23,018 bases of DNA from CAZJBP01 sp964544115. Lineage in GTDB: Bacteria > Verrucomicrobiota > Kiritimatiellia > UBA8416 > JADHWI01. Positions 5,726 to 12,863 of the stretch are shown piece by piece. Below the pieces are notes generated by a model. It was not told the origin of the DNA. It was given only the letters and a program-made list of their open reading frames with translations, and ran no database searches. Position numbers and translations under genes: made by a program. The DNA is taken from the NCBI GenBank assembly GCA_964544115.1, contig CAZJBP010000042.1, forward strand, positions 1 to 23,018. The letters run 5' to 3'. The stretch's first letter is position 1; each line of letters starts with the position of its first letter.

Positions 5726-6183
5726 GCCGGCCGGGGATCCCGCGCCGCGCGCCGACGGATGACCTCGACCAGCGCGTCCAGCGCCAGGACGTAGCCCATG
5801 CCGCCAAAGCCCATGATCTGGCCGACGCAGGCGGCGGCGGTGAGGCTGCGGTGGCGAAACTCCTCGCGGGCATGCGTGTTGGAGAGATGGACCTCGACGC
5901 ACGGAACCCCGGCGGCCAGCAGCGCGTCCCGCAGGGCCACGCTGGTGTGGGTGTAGGCGGCCGGGTTGAACAGGATGCCGTCGTAGCGGCCGGGAGCCTC
6001 GCCGATCCGGGAGACCAGCGTGCCCTCGTCGTTGCTCTGCACGTCGTCGATCTCAACCCCCAGCTCGGCGGCGCGCGCGCGAACCCGGGCGACGATCGCC
6101 TCGAGCCCCTCGTGCCCGTAGATGCCGGGCTCGCGGCGCCCCAGCAGATTCAAGTTCGGCCCGTTCAGCACCAGGATTTTCAT
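5722..6183 (-). CDS. aroQ: Type II 3-dehydroquinate dehydratase
   Basis: 153 residues, the normal length. It dehydrates 3-dehydroquinate to 3-dehydroshikimate in the shikimate pathway. The N-terminal MKILVLNGPNLNLLGRREP is the class signature, with catalytic Tyr22 in GIYG. NPAAYTHTS (73-81) contains the substrate-binding Asn, and EVHLSN (97-102) contains the catalytic His99. QSNDEG replaces the more usual QSNHEG, a mild variation. GGAG lies five bases before ATG 6183. It lies 16 bases after ricT and overlaps the AmaP-like gene. The family forms dodecamers in the cytoplasm (established). Confidence 0.95.
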   Translation of the reverse strand: MKILVLNGPNLNLLGRREPGIYGHEGLEAIVARVRARAAELGVEIDDVQSNDEGTLVSRIGEAPGRYDGILFNPAAYTHTSVALRDALLAAGVPCVEVHLSNTHAREEFRHRSLTAAACVGQIMGFGGMGYVLALDALVEVIRRRAARDPRPA

Positions 6184-6199
6184 GGCTCCGCCCCCCGGC

Positions 6200-7129
6200 T
6201 CACGCCCGGCTCAGTTCGTCGGCGTCGTAATCGAGCACGCGCCGGTCCTCCAGCTCCACTCTGATGCGCCGCGTCAGGATGTTCTTGTCCACCACGAACC
6301 CGATGCCGTCCGGGCTCTGGACCTTCGCGCCGTCACGCGGCAGCTCGCGATCCATGTCGCGGTACTGGTCATTCTCATAGCGCAGGCAGCACTTGAGCCG
6401 CCCGCACATGCCGCTGATCGCCGTCGGGTTCATCGAGATGCGCTGCGTGCGGGCCATGCGGACATTGATGGAGTCGAACTGCCTCAGCCAGGTGCAGCAG
6501 CACGTCATGCGTCCGCAGGGCCCGAGGGCGCCGATGATGCCCGCCTCGTCCCGCACGCCGATCTGCCGCAGCCGCACCCGCACGTTGAGATCGTGCGAGA
6601 GGTCCCGCACCATCGTCCGGAAATCCACCCGCGTCTCGCTGCTGAAGAGCACGCCCAGCTGCTGGCGGTCGAAGCTGTAACGGACGTTGACCAGCCGCAT
6701 CGGCAGCTCGTACTTGGCGACGATCTTGCGGCAGGCCTCCGTCGCCTGCTTGCCCATGAGCAACGTTTCCTTCTCCCGCGTCTGGTCCTTGAGCGTGGCC
6801 CGGCGGATCAGGCGGGGCAGGCGGCTGACGTCCTCCTTCGGGCAATACTCCTGCAACTGGACGACGGTCCCGAACTCGTTCAGGCCCTCAACGTCCACGA
6901 TGCACTGGTCGCGCTCGTGGATCGCCAGCGACGGGGGGCTGAAGCAGCGCACCGCGGGGCCAATATCGATCGACACCAGCGCGATCCGTCCCGGGTCCGC
7001 GGGCGGGGGCGGCGCGGCCGGCAGTTCGACCGCAGGAGTAGGCGCGGGCGCGGGCTCGGGTGCCGGTGCCGGCGCCGGATCAGGCGTCGCCGCCACGGAG
7101 GGCTCGCTCGGTTCGGACAGATCACTCAT
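6200..7129 (-). CDS. ricT: PSP1/RicT-family protein
   Basis: 309 residues from ATG 7129, ten bases after GGGGTG; ATG 7138 is a possible start three codons earlier. The N-terminal 45 residues are a Pro/Ala-rich linker (APAPEPAPAPTP). The PSP1 region follows, ending with two Cys clusters, CGRMTCCCTW and MCGRLKCCLRYE, that match the iron-sulfur cysteine motif of RicT (YaaT). In Bacillus, RicT works with RicA and RicF in RNase Y-dependent mRNA maturation and phosphorelay control. No ricA or ricF is seen here. Placement just after holB matches the conserved tmk-holB-yaaT order. The Pro/Ala extension is not typical of short homologues. Confidence 0.88.
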   Translation of the reverse strand: MSDLSEPSEPSVAATPDPAPAPAPEPAPAPTPAVELPAAPPPPADPGRIALVSIDIGPAVRCFSPPSLAIHERDQCIVDVEGLNEFGTVVQLQEYCPKEDVSRLPRLIRRATLKDQTREKETLLMGKQATEACRKIVAKYELPMRLVNVRYSFDRQQLGVLFSSETRVDFRTMVRDLSHDLNVRVRLRQIGVRDEAGIIGALGPCGRMTCCCTWLRQFDSINVRMARTQRISMNPTAISGMCGRLKCCLRYENDQYRDMDRELPRDGAKVQSPDGIGFVVDKNILTRRIRVELEDRRVLDYDADELSRA

Positions 7130-7215
7130 TACGTGCATTCACCCCGGTCGGCGAGAGCCGCCGCCGCATGCGGATTCCCCGCTAATAGCCTACAGCCCAA
7201 ATCGCTGATAGCCTT

Positions 7216-8193
7216 TCAGCATGCGATGTTGTCGCCGCCCGCCGTCAATTGTGCGAACCCGAGTTCGAACACCGGTTCCTCGGGCATGTTGCGCTCCAGC
7301 CGCCGGGCCAGGGCCTCGACGACGCCGATATTCCGGAGCGCCGATCGGAAGGTCAGCCCGGCAGCAGCCCGTCTCAGCGCGTCCACGTGGGGGGTATTGT
7401 AGACCAGGTGGTCGCACCCGCACAAGAGCATGACCACATCCCGCTGCCAGGCGAGCATGAATTGCAGGATCGCACTGCGGGTTTCGCGGAACCGTGCGCT
7501 GACGCGCGCGGCCAGAACATCGTCGTCCACGTCCGCCTCTGCCGCCTCCCCGCCGTCCCCGGCCTCCCCCTCCGCGATGTCCTCCTTCACCTCGTCCAGC
7601 AGGGCTTTGAGCTGGTCCGACTGCCCCAGCGCAAACAGCGCGCGGTCGGGCCGGCCCATCGACAGGATGCCGACCAGGCGGGCCTCGACGTCGGCGGGCA
7701 GGGCCACGGGCGGACCTTCCACGGTCACCCGCTGGCAGCGGGAGAGAATCGTCGGCAGCAGGGCCTGCGGGGCATCGGTCAGCAGGAAGAACGCGCAGCG
7801 GGGCGGCGGCTCCTCCAGCGTCTTGAGAAACGCATTGGCGGCCGACGGGGTCAGGCGGTCGGCGTTGACCAGCACGCCCGCCCGCCAGCCGCCAGCGTAG
7901 GACGTCTGGTTGGCCATCCGGGTGAGATCGCGCACCGTGTCGGCGCCGAACTGGCGGGATTTCTTTTCCGGCTCGAGCCAGTGCAGGTCCGGATGCGTGT
8001 GCAGAAGCGACTGCCGGCAGGCCACGCACACGCCGCACGGGCGGGCGGCTTCCGTGCAGAACAGGTGCTGCAGCAGGCGGTCGACCACGGCCTGCGCCGT
8101 GCCGCGCGGCGGGCCCACGACCAGGTAGCCGTGCGCCGAGCGCCCGGCGTCGAAGGCGTGACACAGCAGTTCCAGCGCCTGCTCGGCTTTCAT
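7216..8193 (-). CDS. holB: DNA polymerase III subunit delta-prime
   Basis: 325 residues. ATG 8193 is preceded by GGGAGG at five bases. It is the stator of the clamp-loader complex that loads the beta clamp. A zinc motif CX6CX2CX2C is visible (Cys46, 53, 56, 59). The Walker A position reads GPPRGTAQ without the GKT/S, as expected for delta-prime, which does not hydrolyse ATP. NADRLTPSAANAFLKTLEEPP (from about 110) and SRC (151-153, sensor region) are conserved. An acidic insert (DIAEGEAGDGGEAAEADVDD, about 215-235) separates the AAA+ part from the C-terminal collar domain. It sits between tmk and ricT. Confidence 0.92.
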   Translation of the reverse strand: MKAEQALELLCHAFDAGRSAHGYLVVGPPRGTAQAVVDRLLQHLFCTEAARPCGVCVACRQSLLHTHPDLHWLEPEKKSRQFGADTVRDLTRMANQTSYAGGWRAGVLVNADRLTPSAANAFLKTLEEPPPRCAFFLLTDAPQALLPTILSRCQRVTVEGPPVALPADVEARLVGILSMGRPDRALFALGQSDQLKALLDEVKEDIAEGEAGDGGEAAEADVDDDVLAARVSARFRETRSAILQFMLAWQRDVVMLLCGCDHLVYNTPHVDALRRAAAGLTFRSALRNIGVVEALARRLERNMPEEPVFELGFAQLTAGGDNIAC

Positions 8194-8260
8194 GCCCCCC
8201 TCCCGCGCGCGCTCCGCACGCCGTGAAACGCTCTCCTGGGGGTCAAAACCATGCCGGCAG

Positions 8261-8288
8261 ACTATCCGACGCCGGAAGGCCGGGACAA
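8261..8288 (-). promoter_or_regulatory. Possible promoter upstream of holB
   Basis: Minus strand TTGTCC (8283-8288), 16-base spacer, GATAGT (8261-8266), inside the 108-base tmk-holB gap. A dyad CCGGC...GCCGG overlaps it. Weak match; holB may simply be read from upstream. Confidence 0.22.
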
Positions 8289-8301
8289 CCCTTTTCGGCG
8301 G

Positions 8302-8949
8302 TCATGCCGTCGGCGGCACGAGCGGCTGCACGATGCGCCAGACGTCGCCCGCCACGGCCTCGGGTTCCCGGGTCGCATCGATCGTGCGAATGCGCTCGGG
8401 AAAGCGGCGGGAGAGCGCCAGGTAGCCCTCGCGCACCCGCTCATGGAACTCGCGCGTCTCGCGCTCGAAGCGATCGCCGTCCACGCCCTGCTCGGTGTTG
8501 CGCCGGCGCATGCGGGCCAGGCCGGCGCTCACGTCCACGTCGAGCAGGAGCGTCAGGTCGGGCGCGACCCCGCCGAGGGCGAACGCGCTGATCTCGATCA
8601 TCCGGTCCATGCCGAAGCCGCGCCCCATGCCCTGGTACACCGTGGTGGAATCGGCAAAGCGGTCACACAGCACCCACGCGCCGCGCTCCAGTGCGGGGCG
8701 GATCACCCGGCCGACGAGCTGGGCGCGGCTCGCGGCAAAGAGCAGCACCTCGGCCTCGGGCACGATCGGCTCGCCCGTGCGGTCGTGCTGCAGGATCTCG
8801 CGGATCATCTCGCCCGTGCGGGTCCCGCCGGGCTCCCGGGTGCAGACCACCTCGAGGCCGAGGCCGCGCAGCCGCTCGGCCAGCCGTGCCACGTGGGTCG
8901 ACTTGCCGCTGCCCTCGGGGCCCTCGAAGGTAATGAATGTACCGCGCAT
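8302..8949 (-). CDS. tmk: Thymidylate kinase
   Basis: 215 residues, usual length. It phosphorylates dTMP to dTDP with ATP. The P-loop is GPEGSGKST (10-18). REPGGTRTGEMIREIL (38-53) and LLFAASRAQLV (69-79) are family motifs, and CDRFADSTTVYQG (95-107) carries the DR(Y/F) substrate motif. A lid-type stretch RMRRRNTEQGVDGDRFERE follows. ATG 8949 begins the canonical MRGTFITFEGPEGSGKS. No good Shine-Dalgarno precedes it; the upstream 60 bases are instead taken by a 14-bp tandem repeat. It lies between cysS and holB on the same strand. Confidence 0.95.
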   Translation of the reverse strand: MRGTFITFEGPEGSGKSTHVARLAERLRGLGLEVVCTREPGGTRTGEMIREILQHDRTGEPIVPEAEVLLFAASRAQLVGRVIRPALERGAWVLCDRFADSTTVYQGMGRGFGMDRMIEISAFALGGVAPDLTLLLDVDVSAGLARMRRRNTEQGVDGDRFERETREFHERVREGYLALSRRFPERIRTIDATREPEAVAGDVWRIVQPLVPPTA

Positions 8950-8963
8950 GGGAGACAGGTGCC

Positions 8964-9005
8964 AGGTGTTAGGTGATAGGTGTTGGGTGATAGGTGTTGG
9001 GTGAC
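8964..9005. repeat. 14-bp tandem repeat, three units
   Basis: Three consecutive units of AGGTGTTRGGTGAY (8964-8977, 8978-8991, 8992-9005) are followed by a truncated unit (9006-9013) that contains the cysS stop codon, and preceded by a degenerate AGGTGCC. It fills the cysS-tmk gap. Simple slippage-prone intergenic repeats of this kind are known from several bacterial genomes; function unknown. Confidence 0.85.
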
Positions 9006-9009
9006 AGTG

Positions 9010-10401
9010 TTAGAGGGGCTTGAGTTTCTGACCTTCCGGGGTGTCGCGGACATCCCAGCCCAGGGCGCGAATCGCGTCGCGCAGGCGGTCCGACTCTTTC
9101 CAGTTCTTCCCCTTGCGGGCCGCGATGCGGGCCTCGGCCAGGGCCTTCACCTCGGCCCCGGCCTCGGCTTCCGGCGCCGTCAGGACTCCCAGCACCGTGT
9201 CGATGCGATCCAGCATGCCCAGGACGGACCGGGCCGAGCCGCCGGGCTCGCCGCGATCCAGGGCGCGGTTGCCCTCGTGAACCATATCGAACAGCGCGGC
9301 CAGCGCATCGGAAATGCCCAGGTCGTGGTCCATCGCCTCCTCGAAGCGCGTCCGCGCCGTGGCGGCCCAGGCCGGCAGGTCGCCGCCGGCAGGCTCCCGG
9401 GCGGCGGTTTCGCGCAGCCGCGCGGCAAACTCGTCCAGGCGCGCGAGGGCGGCGCGGGCGGCATGGCATGCGTCCAGCGTGAAGTTGAGGGACTGCCGGT
9501 AGTGGGCCGACAGCAGCACGTAGCGCAGCTCGCGGCCGCTGTACCCCTTGGCCTGCAGATCCCGCAGGGTGAAGAAATTGCCCAGGGACTTGGACATCTT
9601 CTGGCCGTTGACCACCAGGTGCGCCGAGTGCATCCAGTAGCGGACAAACGGCTTGCCCGTGGCCCCCTCGCTCTGGGCGATCTCGTCGTCGTGGTGCGGA
9701 AACATGTTATCCACGCCGCCGGTGTGGATGTCGAAGCTCTCGCCGAGGTACTTCATGCTCATGGCGGAACATTCGATATGCCAGCCCGGGCGGCCACGTC
9801 CCCACGGCGACTCCCACGCCACGGCGCCGTCCTTCTCGTCCCACGCCTTCCACAGCGCAAAGTCGGCGACGTTTTCCTTCTCGTACTCGTCCTGCGCGAC
9901 GCGGGCGCCGGCCTGCATGCCCGAGAGGTCGATGTGCGCCAGCTTGCCGTAGCCGGGAAACCGCGCGATGCTGAAATAGATGGAGCCGTCGTCCGACCGG
10001 TAGGCCAGCCCGCGGTCGAGCAGGCGCTGGATGAGGACGATCATCTCCGGGATGTGGTCGGTCGCCGCCGGGTAGTGCTCGGCGGGCTCAATGTTCAGGG
10101 CGCGGATGTCCTCGAAGAACATCTGCTTGTACGTCTGCGTGTACGCGTCCAAGCCGACGCCCGCCTGCAGGGAGTTGCGGATGGTCTTATCGTCCACATC
10201 GGTCAGGTTCATCACCTGGGTCACGCGAAAGCCGCGGTACTTGAGGTAGCGGCGCAGGAGGTCCTCAAAGACGTAGGTGCGGAAGTTGCCGATGTGCGCC
10301 GCGTTGTAAACGGTGGGGCCGCACGTGTACATGCGCACGTGGCCGGGCTCCAGCGGCGTCACTTCTTCGTGCGACCGGGTCAGTGTGTTAAAGACGTTCA
10401 T
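9010..10401 (-). CDS. cysS: Cysteinyl-tRNA synthetase
   Basis: 463 residues. It charges tRNA-Cys with cysteine (class Ia). Cys27 in TCGPTVYN, Cys211 in IECSAM and HHDDE (236-240) are the zinc ligands that read the cysteine thiol. HIGN (36-39) is the HIGH motif, and KMSKS (268-272) is intact. The C-terminal DALR helix bundle and the short terminal tail are present (GWDVRDTPEGQKL). The start at 10401 is nine bases after the ispF stop; no strong ribosome site is seen, so coupling with ispF is likely. The stop codon lies at the edge of the 14-bp repeat tract. Confidence 0.96.
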   Translation of the reverse strand: MNVFNTLTRSHEEVTPLEPGHVRMYTCGPTVYNAAHIGNFRTYVFEDLLRRYLKYRGFRVTQVMNLTDVDDKTIRNSLQAGVGLDAYTQTYKQMFFEDIRALNIEPAEHYPAATDHIPEMIVLIQRLLDRGLAYRSDDGSIYFSIARFPGYGKLAHIDLSGMQAGARVAQDEYEKENVADFALWKAWDEKDGAVAWESPWGRGRPGWHIECSAMSMKYLGESFDIHTGGVDNMFPHHDDEIAQSEGATGKPFVRYWMHSAHLVVNGQKMSKSLGNFFTLRDLQAKGYSGRELRYVLLSAHYRQSLNFTLDACHAARAALARLDEFAARLRETAAREPAGGDLPAWAATARTRFEEAMDHDLGISDALAALFDMVHEGNRALDRGEPGGSARSVLGMLDRIDTVLGVLTAPEAEAGAEVKALAEARIAARKGKNWKESDRLRDAIRALGWDVRDTPEGQKLKPL

Positions 10402-10410
10402 GGTCTGATT

Positions 10411-10890
10411 TCAGGGCTCCATCTCCACGGTTGCCACGGCCATGGCCGCAATGCCCTCCTCGCGGCCCAGGGCGCCGAGCCGTTCGAGCGTCGTGGCCTT
10501 GACCGACACGGCGTCGACCGGCAATCCCACGGCGGCGCCGATCAGGGCGCGCATGCGGTCGATATGCGGCGCCACCTTCGGGCGCTCGGCCATCACGGTC
10601 GCGTCCACGTTCACCGCCCGCCCGCCGCGCTCCCGCACCACCGCCGCCGCGCGGGCCAGCAGTTTCAGGCTGTCAGCGTTCTTCCACTGGGGGTCGGTGT
10701 CGGGAAAGTGCTGCCCGATGTCTCCCGCCGCCACGGCGCCCAGCAGCGCATCGGCCAGCGCGTGGCAGAGCACATCGGCGTCGGAGTGCCCCAGAAGCCC
10801 CATGGCGTGGGGAATCTCCACCCCGCCCAGCACCAGCCGCCGCCCTTCGGCAAAGCGGTGGATATCGAAGCCTATGCCGGTGCGAAACAT
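10411..10890 (-). CDS. ispF: 2-C-methyl-D-erythritol 2,4-cyclodiphosphate synthase
   Basis: 159 residues, the standard length. It cyclises CDP-methylerythritol 2-phosphate in the MEP isoprenoid pathway, with loss of CMP. GFDIHRF gives metal ligands Asp9 and His11; LGHSDADVLCHALADALLGA holds His43, the third ligand. DIGQHFPDTDP (57-67) and the C-terminal ATTLERLGALGREEGIAAMAVATVE are conserved. ATG 10890 gives the canonical N-terminus MFRTGIGFDIH; the longer frame to 11463 is not supported. The first gene of the minus-strand housekeeping run; ispD is not in the window. No Shine-Dalgarno is seen. Confidence 0.95.
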   Translation of the reverse strand: MFRTGIGFDIHRFAEGRRLVLGGVEIPHAMGLLGHSDADVLCHALADALLGAVAAGDIGQHFPDTDPQWKNADSLKLLARAAAVVRERGGRAVNVDATVMAERPKVAPHIDRMRALIGAAVGLPVDAVSVKATTLERLGALGREEGIAAMAVATVEMEP

Positions 10891-10897
10891 GGCCCCG

Positions 10898-10926
10898 ACT
10901 GTACCGACGCCCTCCACGCGGAACAA
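10898..10926 (-). promoter_or_regulatory. Candidate promoter for the ispF operon
   Basis: Minus strand TTGTTC (10921-10926), 17-base spacer, TACAGT (10898-10903). The -10 ends only seven bases before the ispF ATG, so the transcript would be leaderless or almost so. Confidence 0.4.
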
Positions 10927-10944
10927 TCCCTTTCTGGCGCCGTT

Positions 10945-11046
10945 TCGGGGTCGGCGTCGGAATCGGTATCGGTATCGAGATTGGCGTGCCGCACAGTTTC
11001 GGGTAACGGCCCCGCGGGATTTCAACGATGCCGATGCCGACCCCGA
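10945..11046. repeat. 102-bp imperfect inverted repeat
   Basis: The arm at 10945-10965 (starts TCGGGGTCGGCGTCGG) matches the reverse complement of 11026-11046 at 19 of 21 positions. Between them lie short ATCGGT iterations (10962-10977) and a GC-rich dyad near 11005-11018. It lies between the ispF promoter and the opposite plus-strand promoter. It may be a dispersed palindromic element, or a structured RNA if transcribed. Confidence 0.7.
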
Positions 11047-11117
11047 GAAGGCATCCGAACCGAAGCGGGGAAGCGCGTCGGGAAGCGCGTCTGCCCTGCG
11101 CAAAGCAGTCGCGTGGC

Positions 11118-11147
11118 TTGACTCCCCTAAAATGACCCTGATATGAT
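11118..11147 (+). promoter_or_regulatory. Sigma70-type promoter for the barrel/SGNH pair
   Basis: TTGACT (11118-11123), 18-base spacer, TATGAT (11142-11147), with TG one base ahead of the -10 (extended -10). It is the best promoter match in the window. A 5' leader of about 55 bases would precede the start at 11210. Confidence 0.55.
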
Positions 11148-11209
11148 CTCGTTCGAGTTGTTTCGTCGGAGGGACAGGGTCGGCACAGCCGCCTCGGGAA
11201 GGATGTCTT

Positions 11210-12199
11210 TTGCACTTACGCATGAGGATTAAGTCCGAAAACGGGTTCGCAGCCGGTGCGTGGGTCGCGGCCGTGGCCTTGGCCGCTTCATGGCCGTCGC
11301 CATCGTCAGCCCAACCGGCACCCGCCGCGGTGGTGCAGCCCAGCCGGGCACAGTCCACCGAGCACCCGTGGTTGACGCCCGCGACCGGCGACGCCTCGGC
11401 GGTCGCGACCGACGGGGACACGTGGGAGGGATCGACCGGGAACTGGTGGCAGGATTCCGGCATGGCCGACGCGCTCCACGACCGGCTCGTGATCGGTGTG
11501 CGCTACGTGAACGTGTTTCTGACCGATGACAGCCGCTCCAGCTCGGACTCGTATCTGGGGCACATCACCGAACTGGACGCCCACCAGGACGGCAATCCCC
11601 TCCGCTGGCTGTACGCCCAGTGGTGGCTGCCCTCCGTGACCCCGGCCGGGCTGGGCCTGGAGCTGGGATGGACCCATCTCGAAGCCGCCACGATCAATGA
11701 CAATACGCACTATAGCGACGGGGACATCGTCATGGGCGGGCCGTCGCTGAGCCTTCTGGGTCGCTACCCCATGGAGATGCGCACGGCCGGCGTGGACTGG
11801 ACCCTCATCCCGCGCGCCGGAGTGGGCGCGGCCTGGATGAGCGCGGACTTCGACTACACGCTGTGGTGGCACTACGGGTTTCATCCCGACGAGAACGCCG
11901 CAGACCCCGCGGCCGCCGCGGTGGCCGATTACAAGGACTGGGTGAGCCGGGGCGCCCCTATGGACGAACTTGACAACACGCGTTCGATCTCGCTGGACGA
12001 CAGCCTCGGGTTCCTCATCATCGGCGCCGTCGAAGCCCGGCATGGACCGTGGGGTGCCGAGCTCTACCTGCGCTACATGACCGCCGAGACGGATGGCACC
12101 TACGTCCAAGAGCTGAAGAACGGCAGTCGCACGGTGAGAGATGCCGACTTTCCGATGGATAACTGGGGCCTGGGCTTCGGCGTGACGTACGCCTTCTGA
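11210..12199 (+). CDS. Probable outer-membrane beta-barrel protein, unknown function
   Basis: 329 residues from TTG 11210, which follows GGGAAGGA at six bases; ATG 11222 is the alternative but is poorly spaced. An N-terminal signal (AAGAWVAAVALAASWPSPSSAQ) should direct export. The body alternates short amphipathic strands with polar loops: VIGVRYVNVFLTDD, LGLELGWTHLEA, LSLLGRYPMEMR, AELYLRYMTAET. It ends LGFGVTYAF; a C-terminal Phe after a strand is the usual barrel-assembly signal. No specific family was recognised. The SGNH lipoprotein gene follows after ten bases, so the two are probably one transcript from the promoter at 11118. Confidence 0.7.
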   Translation: MHLRMRIKSENGFAAGAWVAAVALAASWPSPSSAQPAPAAVVQPSRAQSTEHPWLTPATGDASAVATDGDTWEGSTGNWWQDSGMADALHDRLVIGVRYVNVFLTDDSRSSSDSYLGHITELDAHQDGNPLRWLYAQWWLPSVTPAGLGLELGWTHLEAATINDNTHYSDGDIVMGGPSLSLLGRYPMEMRTAGVDWTLIPRAGVGAAWMSADFDYTLWWHYGFHPDENAADPAAAAVADYKDWVSRGAPMDELDNTRSISLDDSLGFLIIGAVEARHGPWGAELYLRYMTAETDGTYVQELKNGSRTVRDADFPMDNWGLGFGVTYAF

Positions 12200-12209
12200 G
12201 GACACGGCA

Positions 12210-12863
12210 ATGAACAGACGGAACGCAATGCGACTGGCCGCGTGGCTGGTGTTTCCCATTCTCTCGGTGATGCTGGGCGGGTGCGAGGGGGGCGGCGGAT
12301 CGTCCGCCCCAGCCCACGACTTCGGCAGCAACGACCCGAATGTGGTAGCCTGCCTCGGCGACAGCATTACCGAGGGGTACCTCCTGGCGTCGGCCGACAG
12401 TTACCCGTCCCAGTTGGCCGCCATGACAGGGAAGACGGTACACAACCGCGGCGTCGGCGGCACGCGGAGCTCGTACGGCGTGTCCATCGTTGGGTCCGTC
12501 CTCGCCAGATATAAACCCGGCTACATGCCGATCCTTTACGGCATCAACGACCTCATTCACGGCGTTTCCAAGAACGAAATCATCGGCAACCTGCGCACGA
12601 TGATCCAGGCGGCCAAGGCCAACTCCACGGTCCCCATCATCGCGACGCTCACCCCGTGCTACGCCTCGCACGCCTGGATAGAGGGCGACGACATGGCTCT
12701 CAACGGCCTGATTCGGACACTGGCGGACGAAGAGGGCGTGGACTGCGCCGATCTGGAAGCCGAATTCGGCAGCGACGAGAGCCTGATCCTGCCCGACGGG
12801 CTACACCCCAATGCCGCCGGGGCTGCGGTGATCGCCCAGACCTTCGCCGTCTACATGGACTGA
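12210..12863 (+). CDS. SGNH/GDSL-family hydrolase, lipoprotein
   Basis: 217 residues. GAGGA lies seven bases before ATG 12210. Lipobox LGGC places lipidated Cys25 after a basic N-terminus, followed by a Gly/Ser linker. All SGNH blocks are present: GDSITEG with nucleophile Ser52, Gly82 in NRGVGG, Asn113 in YGIND, and Asp196/His199 in DGLHPN. It is therefore a probable esterase or acyl/acetyl hydrolase in the periplasm or outer membrane. Substrates of this family include lipids and acetylated glycans; the nearby polysaccharide genes make a glycan deacetylase possible (inference). It converges on the 12851-15028 gene, overlapping by 13 bases. Confidence 0.88.
   Translation: MNRRNAMRLAAWLVFPILSVMLGGCEGGGGSSAPAHDFGSNDPNVVACLGDSITEGYLLASADSYPSQLAAMTGKTVHNRGVGGTRSSYGVSIVGSVLARYKPGYMPILYGINDLIHGVSKNEIIGNLRTMIQAAKANSTVPIIATLTPCYASHAWIEGDDMALNGLIRTLADEEGVDCADLEAEFGSDESLILPDGLHPNAAGAAVIAQTFAVYMD

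Larger units (their letters stand above)
10891..11209. other. Divergent intergenic region, ispF / barrel gene
   Basis: 319 bases without a gene. It carries the two outward promoters (10898 minus, 11118 plus) and the large inverted repeat between them. A short direct repeat GGGAAGCGCGTC lies near 11069-11091. Long frames crossing it on both strands have no coding support. Confidence 0.6.

Noticed and set aside
8980..11121. A 713-codon open frame on the plus strand
   Set aside because: It is antisense to cysS and ispF, which have complete catalytic motifs, and it crosses the repeat tract; no domain was recognised.
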